Shown in pieces: positions 9,156 through 17,391 of a DNA stretch of 64,000 bases. Source of the stretch: Pirellulales bacterium (GTDB lineage: Bacteria; Planctomycetota; Planctomycetia; Pirellulales; JACPPG01); the NCBI GenBank assembly GCA_036499395.1, contig DASYDW010000002.1, positions 1 through 64,000 on the forward strand, read 5' to 3'. Made by a program: the position numbers and the translations under genes. Position 1 is the first letter of the stretch. Each line of letters opens with the position of its first letter. The notes under the pieces are model-generated. The model made no database searches. It saw only the letters and a program-made list of their open reading frames with translations, and was not told the origin of the DNA.

Positions 9156-10895
9156 ATGGAAACCAGATTGTCTGCGCTAGTGCTATGTCTTGTGTTATTG
9201 GCTCCCTCGATCGCGCTTATGCCTGTGGCAGCTCATGCCCAGGATGCGGCGCCGGCAGCTGAAGCGCCCCCCGCCGACGCGGCGGCGGCACCTGCCCCTA
9301 ATTTGCCCCCCTACTTCACGGCGATCACGCCTCCTGATGCGGAGGGGAAAGAGCAGGCTCCTTTCTGGCCCGATGCTGGGGGCGGAAAGTCAGGGTCTTG
9401 GGCTGTGCCGTCGGGCGATACCGCCGGTGGAGGTGACGTCCCCGAAAAGCTGACGATTCCGGATATCTACGATCGGGTGGCCCATAACCTGTACTCGATC
9501 AACATGGTCTGGATGCTTCTCGCCGGCTTCCTGGTGATGTTCATGCAGGCCGGTTTCATGCTTGTCGAGACTGGTTTGTGCCGCGCTAAGAATGCGGGCC
9601 ATACGTCGGCAATGAACTTGCTAGTTTACCCGTTGGGATGCATCACGTTTTGGGCTTACGGATTCGCGATCGGTTGGGGCAATTGGTACAACGCCCCGGT
9701 TGCTCCGGGTTGGTACTCGCCGCTAGGGCCGGGTACCTCGGTTCTGAACGGTGGCATTGGCATCGAAGAAGATTCGGCCACGCCGGGCATCTACAAGTAC
9801 GGCCTGCTCGGCACGAAGGGCTTCTTCCTGCACGGCATGGACGATACGGCCGTGATGGCGTTGTTCTTCTTCATGATGGTGTTTATGGACACCACGGCCA
9901 CGATCCCCACGGGGGCGATGGCTGAACGTTGGGCGTGGAAAAACTTCTGCCTATTCGGACTTTGGGTGGCCTTACCTTACTGCATCTACGCGAACTGGGT
10001 CTGGGGCGGCGGTTGGCTCGCGCAGTCCGGCAAGAATTGGGGCTTGGGTCACGGAGCCGTCGACTTTGCCGGTTCGGGCGTTGTGCATGCGATGGGAGGC
10101 ATCATAGCGCTGGCGGGGGCCATGGTTATCGGACCGCGGATCGGAAAGTACATCAACGGCAAGCCGCAGGCCATGCCCGCGCATCATATTCCGATGGTCG
10201 TTTGCGGAACGTTTATTCTGGCGTTCGGCTGGTTCGGGTTTAATCCTGGATCGACGCTGGCTGGCACGGACCTTCGTATCAGTATTGTCGTGGTCAACAC
10301 GATGTTGGCTGGTGTGGCAGGCTGCCTCGCGTCGATGCTCACGATGCAACTTCAGGGGATGAAGCCAGATCCCTCAATGATGTGCAACGGCATGCTGGCC
10401 GGCCTTGTGGCGATCACGGCGCCCTGTGCGTTCGTCGATAGTTGGGCAGCCGTCGTGATCGGCGGACTGGCTGGCATCATTGTCGTGTTCAGTGTCTTCT
10501 TCTGGGATAAACGGGGCATTGACGACCCGGTCGGCGCCATAAGCGTACACGGCGTCAACGGTATATGGGGTTTGATTTCGCTCGGTATTTTCGCCAACGG
10601 CAAGTACGGTGGCGGCTGGAATGGCGTCGTCCGAGAGAAGTTCACCGAGAACGGAATGGATGGCGTCCGTGGAGCACTTTTCGGAGATGTATCGCAGCTG
10701 TGGGCCCAATTGCTGGATGCCGCCGTTGTGGCTGTCTTCGGATTTATCATGGCGTATGCCTGGTTCAAGATCAGCAACCTGATTACGCCGATCCGTGTTC
10801 CCGCCGAAGTCGAGTTGGAAGGGCTGGACGTGCCTGAAATGGGTGCGCACGGCTATCCCGACTTCTCGCTGACCTCGCACGGTACGACTTCCTAG
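9156..10895 (+). CDS. amtB: Ammonium transporter with signal peptide
   Basis: A 579-residue Amt/MEP/Rh channel for ammonium uptake in the inner membrane. It starts with a cleavable signal peptide (LVLCLVLLAPSIALMPVAAHA) and a ~70-residue Ala/Pro-rich linker, then the 11-segment Amt core. Family marks include QAGFMLVETG, the DFAGSGVVHAMGG block with a pore histidine, FGWFGFNPGS, and HGVNGIWG with the second histidine. The linker makes it longer than the usual 400-450 residues. The open frame runs upstream to 9075, but that overlaps the sigma-54 promoter, so ATG 9156 is preferred. No PII (glnK) gene adjoins it, which is unusual for amtB. Confidence 0.95.
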   Translation: METRLSALVLCLVLLAPSIALMPVAAHAQDAAPAAEAPPADAAAAPAPNLPPYFTAITPPDAEGKEQAPFWPDAGGGKSGSWAVPSGDTAGGGDVPEKLTIPDIYDRVAHNLYSINMVWMLLAGFLVMFMQAGFMLVETGLCRAKNAGHTSAMNLLVYPLGCITFWAYGFAIGWGNWYNAPVAPGWYSPLGPGTSVLNGGIGIEEDSATPGIYKYGLLGTKGFFLHGMDDTAVMALFFFMMVFMDTTATIPTGAMAERWAWKNFCLFGLWVALPYCIYANWVWGGGWLAQSGKNWGLGHGAVDFAGSGVVHAMGGIIALAGAMVIGPRIGKYINGKPQAMPAHHIPMVVCGTFILAFGWFGFNPGSTLAGTDLRISIVVVNTMLAGVAGCLASMLTMQLQGMKPDPSMMCNGMLAGLVAITAPCAFVDSWAAVVIGGLAGIIVVFSVFFWDKRGIDDPVGAISVHGVNGIWGLISLGIFANGKYGGGWNGVVREKFTENGMDGVRGALFGDVSQLWAQLLDAAVVAVFGFIMAYAWFKISNLITPIRVPAEVELEGLDVPEMGAHGYPDFSLTSHGTTS

Positions 10896-10930
10896 CAGAA
10901 ACCTCGCGATCTGCTTGGCTCAAAGAGATT

Positions 10931-10975
10931 TCTGGCTTCCGCCTAGCCAGAAGGACGGCCCGCGCTTGGGCGGGC
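10931..10975 (+). terminator. Paired hairpins after the ammonium transporter gene
   Basis: TCTGGCT (10931-10937) pairs perfectly with AGCCAGA (10945-10951), and GCCCGC (10958-10963) pairs with GCGGGC (10970-10975). There is no T run, so this is only a possible terminator or 3'-end stabiliser. It also separates the gene from the convergent mfnB gene. Confidence 0.35.
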
Positions 10976-11044
10976 GGTGCAAACCGCTCGTCCAAGACGG
11001 GTTTCATCCGTTGATGGTCGGCATTACATCAAGCTTGAGAGGCT

Positions 11045-11776
11045 CTAGATCGAGGCGCTGTGCCGGCCGAGATTGCGCCGAGCGTCGTTGACCTGTTCGT
11101 GAACTAGATGCACAAGGGCTCGCACCCGGTCGAGTGATAGAGGGCCGGTGCGTTCTTTCGCGCACGCAGCGCCGCGGACGGCGACGTAATCGGGCGCACA
11201 GGGGAGCAGTGTCGTGATGGCCTGCACGTCGAGCGACCCGGCGAGCACGGCTAGCATTCCCAGTTCTTGCACGCGTGCGACGTGCTGACGGCATTCCGCG
11301 AGACTCCACAGGTCGAGCAATCCGCCTGAGTCTTTGCGCCAGGTGTCAACCAGGATGGCGCGGCAGCCTGAGCGCGCAGCGACTTGCAAAACCTCGGCCG
11401 GCGGCGGCGCCTGGGCCCGGTCTGTGTCGGCATAGATCACGGCCACGGCAGACGTCGATGCCGGCAAGCGGGCGATTGCTGCGCTAAAGAGTTCAGGCCA
11501 GTCCAGGCGAGACGCGCAGCCAGATAGTCCGAACTTCGCCAGTTGGACTCCCGAGGGCAGGGGGAGCGTGGACGGCGCTTCCAGCAGCTCGCCCAGGGCC
11601 GCGCTTAACGGCGCGCGCCCTGCAACGGCCGTGACGACGTCGTTCATCGTTGCGGCATCGACCGGGCCGAGCGATCCGCGATGCGGTTCCTTGAGATCGA
11701 TCAAATCCGCGCCCGCGGCGAGCGCGTAGAGTGCTTCGTGACGGTCGCGCACGCTGACGAGCAGGCCCGTGCTCAT
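11045..11776 (-). CDS. mfnB: (5-formylfuran-3-yl)methyl phosphate synthase
   Basis: A 243-residue TIM-barrel protein of the MfnB/DUF556 family, which condenses two glyceraldehyde-3-phosphate molecules in methanofuran-type cofactor synthesis. The start LLVSVRDRHEAL-x6-GADLIDLKEP contains the active-site lysine (K29). VDTWRKDSGG carries the Asp and the second Lys four residues apart, as in the archaeal enzyme. Planctomycetes are known to carry H4MPT-linked formaldehyde genes, so this fits, though no other gene of that pathway is in the window. Its ATG overlaps the stop of the upstream membrane-protein gene (TAATG), indicating coupled translation. Confidence 0.85.
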   Translation of the reverse strand: MSTGLLVSVRDRHEALYALAAGADLIDLKEPHRGSLGPVDAATMNDVVTAVAGRAPLSAALGELLEAPSTLPLPSGVQLAKFGLSGCASRLDWPELFSAAIARLPASTSAVAVIYADTDRAQAPPPAEVLQVAARSGCRAILVDTWRKDSGGLLDLWSLAECRQHVARVQELGMLAVLAGSLDVQAITTLLPCAPDYVAVRGAACAKERTGPLSLDRVRALVHLVHEQVNDARRNLGRHSASI

Positions 11777-12318
11777 TATTGGGCCTGCGTGGCTTTGAGA
11801 TTGGCTTGTGCTTCGGCCAAACGCGTATTGAGCCGGGTCACGAGCGCCAGCGACAAGGGTTCGCACCAAGTGCCCCGAATCGTGACGTAATGATTGCACC
11901 ACGAGCCGAGGGCCGGTTTGACTTCGCGCTGTGCGTAGTCGGTTGCGCGATCGGCCAAGCGGATGACGACGGTCGAGACCTGCGAAGCCGAGGGCTCGTC
12001 TTTGCGCAGGTAGCTGGCACCCTGTCCCATGAGAAAGCCCTCGACCAGCGGCAGCGGCACGCGAAACGGCGGACCGGAGCGCATATAGAACAGGACCTCG
12101 TCGCCGCGCAAAGCGATTCTGGGTTGGCGCAATTGCAGAACGAAGGCGATCGTGAGTAGCACGGCCGCGGTGGTGACCGCGATGCCGAGGTAGCGGGCCC
12201 ACAGCATGGTCGGCGAAGCGAGCAGTAGTAACAGGATGCCGCAAATCAGGCCGAATACGGGGAAAATCAGCGCAAACAGGATCGCGCGACGATTCGTGTG
12301 CAACCAGACTTCGGACAT
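11776..12318 (-). CDS. Two-helix membrane protein coupled to mfnB
   Basis: A 180-residue protein. Residues ~14-36 and ~42-62 are two membrane helices (FALIFPVFGLICGILLLLL and YLGIAVTTAAVLLTIAFVL). A ~115-residue soluble part rich in beta strands follows (RIALRGDEVLFYM, HYVTIRGTWCEPLS). The layout resembles small PH-like (bPH/YdbT-type) membrane proteins, but I cannot assign a family. The TAA stop shares bases with the ATG of mfnB, so the two are made together. Whether it serves the furan pathway is unknown. Confidence 0.75.
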   Translation of the reverse strand: MSEVWLHTNRRAILFALIFPVFGLICGILLLLLASPTMLWARYLGIAVTTAAVLLTIAFVLQLRQPRIALRGDEVLFYMRSGPPFRVPLPLVEGFLMGQGASYLRKDEPSASQVSTVVIRLADRATDYAQREVKPALGSWCNHYVTIRGTWCEPLSLALVTRLNTRLAEAQANLKATQAQ

Positions 12319-12466
12319 CGAGCGATTGGCTAGAAAATGGTTCCGATTTTCACGCAGCCGGCGGACTGCCGGTCACGAATGTTAACAAATCGAGGCCTGC
12401 TTCGCACGGCCGGGGCAGGCTTGCGGGCTGTCATGTACGGCCAGCGAATTCGATTCTCGCCCGGAC

Positions 12467-12805
12467 TCATCCACGCGGCGCGAACATGATCACCGCCATT
12501 CCGGCCAGGCAGAGCGCCAAGCCGAGATAGTCCCATCGCGCGGGCCGGATCCCATCAACGGCCCACAGCCAGCAAATCGCGACGGTGACGTAAACACCGC
12601 CATAGGCCGCGTAGATTCTGCCCGCGGCTTCGGGGTGCAGCGTGAGGAGCCAAGAGAAGATCGCCAGGCTCAGTGCCGCAGGCACCAGCAGCCATGCCGA
12701 ACGGCCCTGCCGTATCCACAGATACGGCAAATAGCAGCCGACAATCTCGGCGACGGCGGTGACTACAAACAGGCCAGTTGTCGTCACGATTTGCTGAGCA
12801 GTCAT
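12467..12805 (-). CDS. YnfA (UPF0060) family small membrane protein
   Basis: A 112-residue protein with four membrane helices, the normal size and layout of YnfA. Visible marks are the [13 protein letters not shown] segment in helix 1, AAYGGVYV in helix 3 and [20 protein letters not shown] before helix 4. Some homologues are linked to small-drug efflux and look like small multidrug-resistance proteins. No substrate is proven here. The open frame continues upstream to 12886, but that part is a basic, low-complexity string, so ATG 12805 is chosen. Confidence 0.88.
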   Translation of the reverse strand: MTAQQIVTTTGLFVVTAVAEIVGCYLPYLWIRQGRSAWLLVPAALSLAIFSWLLTLHPEAAGRIYAAYGGVYVTVAICWLWAVDGIRPARWDYLGLALCLAGMAVIMFAPRG

Positions 12806-13105
12806 GGGAGCAAGTGGTGCGGGGCGGAGTGGGTTCTTGATGGCAGTTATTCTACTTGCCCTTCGTCGCGATCTCAAAATTGACACTGTTTCAAAAAGGG
12901 GCGTTGAAGCTGCGGCGCGACGGCTGGAGTTTCCCGAGATTGCGGTTATCGTATTAGCAAGATTCGAGGCACAATCGGTGCGCAGCGCGCGTGCCGGCGT
13001 CGAGGCGAGCGACGGAATGCCTGATCGAAAGCCGCCGGTTTCCGTAATCTCTGCGCCACAGCGCAGGCGGTTAACCGCGATGCCACTTGCCGACCTAGCA
13101 CTGAC

Positions 13106-14680
13106 ATGACAAACGAGCCTGCCGCCGTCTCCGATTCTTCGCGCACGGTCATTTATTCCTTAGCAGCGATCCTCTGCCTGTACGCGGGAAGTGTTGTACT
13201 GGGACTGCCGCAGCAGGGCACGGCGCTGACGATTGGCCATGCGGCCGAGGGCCACGGCGAGCACGCTGCTGAGCGAGACGGCGCAGCGGCTCACGATGCC
13301 GGGCAGTTGGCAACGCCGCCTGGTTATTTCATGGTGCTGCCGTTTGCGCTCTTGTTGGGGGCGATTGCGGTATTTCCGCTTGCGCACGTGACTGAGCATT
13401 GGTGGGAAAGCAACCTGCACCGCTTTTACGTGGCGGCGGGGCTCGGGCTGTTTACGCTTGCATACTACGCCGTGATGCATGCGCATCCGGTGGATCGCCA
13501 TTTCTTGGGGCACGCCGTTATCGCGCCGACGAGTGGCGGTATCTCGCTGGCGGTGCCGTGGACCATTTTTCAGAATGCCATCTTCGAAGAGTACGTTCCT
13601 TTTATCGTGCTGTTGTTCAGCCTGTATACGATCAGCGGCGGCATCCGTATCGAAGGGGATCTACCGGCTCATCCGCTGACGAATTCGATCTTCATAGGGA
13701 TTGGTGCGGTGCTGGCCAACGTGATTGGCACGACCGGCGCCGCGATGCTGCTGATTCGGCCTCTTTTGGAAACCAACAGCGAGCGGCGGCACGTCAAACA
13801 TACGGTCGTCTTTTTTATCTTTGCCGTCTGCAATTGCGGTGGCTGCCTGTTGCCGATTGGCGATCCGCCGTTGTTTTTGGGTTACTTGCAGGGAGTGGAC
13901 TTTCTGTGGACCGTGTCGCTGTGGCCGCAGTGGCTGCTGGTGAACGCCTCGCTGGTCGTGATTTATTACGCGTGGGATCATTTTTTTTGCTACCCACACG
14001 AAAGCAAAGTCGATATTGTCCGCGACGAAGCGCAAATTCGGCGGATGCGCTATCGTGGGATCTGGCCGAACGCGGGATTGCTGCTGGCCGTGGTCGTGGC
14101 GGTGGCCCTGTTGGATCCGAGCAAGACGTTGGCCGGCACCACGTGGCATCCCTGGCTGTTTTTGCGCGAGGCGGTGCAACTGGGGCTCGTAACGCTGTCG
14201 CTGTATCTCGGCGAACGTGCGGTGCGTCGCGACAATCAGTTCAGCTACGGCGCGATTGTCGAGGTGGCGGCGCTGTTCTTTGGCATCTTTCTCTGCATGC
14301 AGCCGGCCCTACAGATTCTGGCGGTGAAGGGGAGCGAACTGGGGATCGACGTCCCCTGGAAATTCTTCTGGAGTACCGGCGCGCTGTCGAGCGTTCTGGA
14401 CAACGCGCCGACATATTTGGTCTTCTTCAAGGCGGCTCAATCGTTGCACGCAGGGGGTGAGTCGATGGCCGGCGTCGACGTCGAGATTCTGGCCGCGATC
14501 AGCCTGGGGGCGGTCTTCATGGGGGCGATGACATACATCGGCAATGGCCCAAACTTCATGGTCAAATCGATCGCCGAGAAGTCGGGCGTGCGGATGCCGA
14601 GCTTCTTCGGCTACATGCTTTATAGCCTTGGCATTCTGCTGCCGCTGTTCGTGCTGGTCACGTTTTTGTTCTTTCGGTAG
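13106..14680 (+). CDS. Sodium:proton antiporter / CitMHS-type transporter
   Basis: A 524-residue inner-membrane ion transporter with about 12 membrane helices, belonging to the ion-transporter superfamily group that includes NhaD and CitMHS_2. Typical re-entrant-loop motifs are present: [42 protein letters not shown] and [11 protein letters not shown] histidine- and acid-rich loop (residues ~45-70, [12 protein letters not shown]) follows the first helix and may sit in the periplasm. Proton-coupled sodium export is the likely role; an anionic substrate is the alternative. It stands alone. Confidence 0.85.
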   Translation: MTNEPAAVSDSSRTVIYSLAAILCLYAGSVVLGLPQQGTALTIGHAAEGHGEHAAERDGAAAHDAGQLATPPGYFMVLPFALLLGAIAVFPLAHVTEHWWESNLHRFYVAAGLGLFTLAYYAVMHAHPVDRHFLGHAVIAPTSGGISLAVPWTIFQNAIFEEYVPFIVLLFSLYTISGGIRIEGDLPAHPLTNSIFIGIGAVLANVIGTTGAAMLLIRPLLETNSERRHVKHTVVFFIFAVCNCGGCLLPIGDPPLFLGYLQGVDFLWTVSLWPQWLLVNASLVVIYYAWDHFFCYPHESKVDIVRDEAQIRRMRYRGIWPNAGLLLAVVVAVALLDPSKTLAGTTWHPWLFLREAVQLGLVTLSLYLGERAVRRDNQFSYGAIVEVAALFFGIFLCMQPALQILAVKGSELGIDVPWKFFWSTGALSSVLDNAPTYLVFFKAAQSLHAGGESMAGVDVEILAAISLGAVFMGAMTYIGNGPNFMVKSIAEKSGVRMPSFFGYMLYSLGILLPLFVLVTFLFFR

Positions 14681-14855
14681 TGCGCTGAATCGATCGTTTC
14701 GCGACCGGCATTCTCGCCTCAGGTGGCGTCCGACGACCGGGGCGTCGCTTGGCTCTTGGCGGTGGGGACATTAAGATGGGCCCGCGATAGCACGAGCGAG
14801 GCATCCGCCGCGTTCGGCGTCGCTGAGCACATTTCTGCAGGATGCACGTGTCCCC

Positions 14856-16037
14856 GTGAAGCATGAGTTGATAACGACCGATCAGCAGCTGGCCGAGTTG
14901 TGTAGCGTTTTGGCCACGGCGCCGCGGATCGCCTTCGACACAGAATTCGTCTCCGAGGACACCTATCGGCCGCAGCTTTGCCTGGTGCAGGTCGCCGCGG
15001 CCGGTCGGCTGGCGGTGATCGATCCCTTGAAGGGGGCGGACCTGAAGCCGTTCTGGCAGATCCTGGCCGACGGGGATCACGAAACGATCGTTCACGCCGG
15101 GCGGCAGGAAATCGAGTTCAGCCTGGCGGCCGTCGGGCGGCTGCCGAAACGATTGTTTGACGTACAAATCGCGGCCGGCATGATCGGCCTTGAGTATCCG
15201 GCCAGCTACGGATCACTGGTTTCGAAGATCCTGAACGAGACGCCGCAAAAAGGGGAGACGCGCACCGACTGGCGCAAACGGCCCCTTACGGATCGGCAAA
15301 TCGAGTACGCGCTGGCCGACGTCGATCATTTGGACCAACTGCGCGACAAGCTCGGCGAACGCCTCGCGCGATTGAAGCGCACCGAGTGGTTCGCCAGCGA
15401 GATGACCGATTGGATCGACGAAGTGCAGAACGCCCAGAACCGCGAGCGGTGGCGCAAGGTCGCCGGCAGCTCGGGGCTGCCACCGCGCGGATTGGCGACG
15501 GTGCGCGAGCTGTGGAACTGGCGCGAGTCCGAGGCCGCGCGACGCAATTGCCCGGTGAAGCGCATCTTGCGCGACGATCTGATCGTCGAGCTGGCGCGGC
15601 GCCGCTCGGTAGATCCCAAACAGATTCGCGCCATTCGCGGCATGGAACGAGGCGACCTGGCCCGATCGCTTCCCGATCTTTCGGCTGCGATCGATCGCGC
15701 CTTGAAGAAGCCCGACGACGAATGTCCGCGCGTCGTACGGACGGACAACAATTCTCAGTTGAATCTGCTGGGGCAGTTTCTTTCGTCGGCGCTCGGCAGC
15801 ATCTGCCGGGCCGCGGAGGTCGCGCCGAGCATCGTCGGCACCGCTTCGGACGTACGCGAGTTAATCGCGTTCCGCCTGTCCGGCGGTAAAGGGGACGCGC
15901 CGCTATTAGCACAAGGGTGGCGCGCCGAGGTTGTGGGGCAAGTGCTGGAAGACTTACTGCGCGGAAAACTATCGATCCGCATCGTCGATCCCCGGTCCGA
16001 CCAGCCATTGGCCTTCGAGCCGTCGCGCAGCGAGTAA
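14856..16037 (+). CDS. rnd: Ribonuclease D
   Basis: A 393-residue 3'-5' exoribonuclease of the DEDD-y family, active in tRNA 3' maturation. The exonuclease domain spans residues ~1-175, with FDTEF (Exo I) and Y-ALAD (Exo III); an HRDC domain follows (~215-290), then a C-terminal extension. In Exo II the usual HAxRQDIE appears as HAGRQEIE, so the catalytic aspartate is a glutamate. This change keeps the charge and may be normal in the lineage. The start ATG/GTG choice is unambiguous within a few codons (GTGAAGCATGAG at 14856). Confidence 0.9.
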   Translation: MKHELITTDQQLAELCSVLATAPRIAFDTEFVSEDTYRPQLCLVQVAAAGRLAVIDPLKGADLKPFWQILADGDHETIVHAGRQEIEFSLAAVGRLPKRLFDVQIAAGMIGLEYPASYGSLVSKILNETPQKGETRTDWRKRPLTDRQIEYALADVDHLDQLRDKLGERLARLKRTEWFASEMTDWIDEVQNAQNRERWRKVAGSSGLPPRGLATVRELWNWRESEAARRNCPVKRILRDDLIVELARRRSVDPKQIRAIRGMERGDLARSLPDLSAAIDRALKKPDDECPRVVRTDNNSQLNLLGQFLSSALGSICRAAEVAPSIVGTASDVRELIAFRLSGGKGDAPLLAQGWRAEVVGQVLEDLLRGKLSIRIVDPRSDQPLAFEPSRSE

Positions 16038-16088
16038 TTGCGCTCTGCGCGAATGCGCTGCAGCAGAGGGACGGAACGCGCGACGGTT

Positions 16089-16997
16089 CTATTTCCCAGT
16101 GCCGAAGAAGGATTTGCCGTCGCCCAAGGCGTTGAAGACCCCGGTCGTTGCGACGGGGGCCGGCTGATCCAGCACAACGCTGGGGGCCGGGGGCGGAACC
16201 GGTGCCGGCGGCGGAGCGGGCGCGGCCGCTGGCTTGGCGATTATATTCGGCGGCGGAACGATCACGGCCGGCGCGTTGGCCGAAGGCCTGTCGTCCGGTT
16301 TGCTGGCGAGCTGGTCAACAGGTTCGTCGTATACCGCTTCCGAGGTCACGGGGATTGCCGACTTGGCGCTGGCGGCGACGCTCTCTTCGCGGAACTTCAG
16401 CAGTCCGCGCTCGTTGGTGCCGCGCGCTTCGCCATAGATCGAGCCGCGCTGATAGGGCCCGGCACCAAAGAACCAGGTGTTTTTTGCGTCGGCAATCACG
16501 GGGAACGTGCCGGACTGCCAGATCGGTTTGCCCGTCTGCTGGTTGTAGGCGAACAGCGCGATCTTGGCGATGCCCGCCTGGTTCGTCGTTTTGGCGAAGG
16601 GGATTTCCGGAATCGCTGACGGCACGCCGGGCGTCCCCAGGTTCGGTAGCGTCGTGGCGGGCACACCGATCATCACGCTACTGCTGTTGGTCCCCAGCAC
16701 GCCGGCCCGGGCTTCGACGATGTACTTGGCCGAGGCGCGATCCGGTTTCAGTTGTACGCCATTCGAGAGTAGGGCCTGACGTAGCGTGCCAATTAGATAG
16801 TTCTGGTCCGCATAGCCCACGAGCCGATCGGTATCGAGAAAGACTTCTTTGCCGGCCAGCGGTTGCAGATTGATTTCGTTGATCGCCTTGTCGATGGCCG
16901 AGGACATCAACATCATTTCGGTGGCGGTCCGCGCCGAATCCGAGCTGCGCGTCGCACCACAACCTACGAGTAACGTTAAGAGCAACGTTCCGATCAT
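16089..16997 (-). CDS. Lipoprotein of a planctomycete family (DUF6655-like)
   Basis: A 302-residue predicted lipoprotein with lipobox LLVGC about 14 residues from ATG 16997. The body (residues ~25-220) contains TATEMMLMSSAID and FLDTDRLVGYAD, a pattern I associate with DUF6655-type planctomycete lipoproteins; that name comes from memory and is tentative. Residues ~235-285 form a Pro/Ala-rich linker (PAPPPAPVPPP), and a short conserved-looking tail ends in GDGKSFFGTGK. The frame is open to 17141, but that extension is arginine-rich and would spoil the lipoprotein signal. Confidence 0.8.
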   Translation of the reverse strand: MIGTLLLTLLVGCGATRSSDSARTATEMMLMSSAIDKAINEINLQPLAGKEVFLDTDRLVGYADQNYLIGTLRQALLSNGVQLKPDRASAKYIVEARAGVLGTNSSSVMIGVPATTLPNLGTPGVPSAIPEIPFAKTTNQAGIAKIALFAYNQQTGKPIWQSGTFPVIADAKNTWFFGAGPYQRGSIYGEARGTNERGLLKFREESVAASAKSAIPVTSEAVYDEPVDQLASKPDDRPSANAPAVIVPPPNIIAKPAAAPAPPPAPVPPPAPSVVLDQPAPVATTGVFNALGDGKSFFGTGK

Positions 16998-17391
16998 GGT
17001 CCGCGACAGGGCACGTGCGCAGCGCGGCTGCGACCGAACCCAGCGTGGGTTCAGGCGTACCTTGCGCGGCGCAGAGTATCGCGCCAGTCGTTGCGGACGT
17101 TCTTCGAGCATCACGGCCTCGGGTGACTCGGCACCGATCAAAACGGACCGATCGGTTCCCTGAAGGGGCCGCGGAGTATAGCGAAACGGCCGAGCGCGCT
17201 AAACCGTGATTTGGTCCGCGATGCGAACCTGGGCAGAATCGCCCGACGTGGCTGATTCGCGAGATTGCAGAATGCGGGCGGGCGCGGCAAGCGATCGCCG
17301 GCCCGAATTCTCGTGGAAGCTCAACGACTCGCTGAAACTCGTTGTCGCAAAGAGGTCGCTGCCAGCAGTCGCTAGCAGCGGCATCAGGAAA

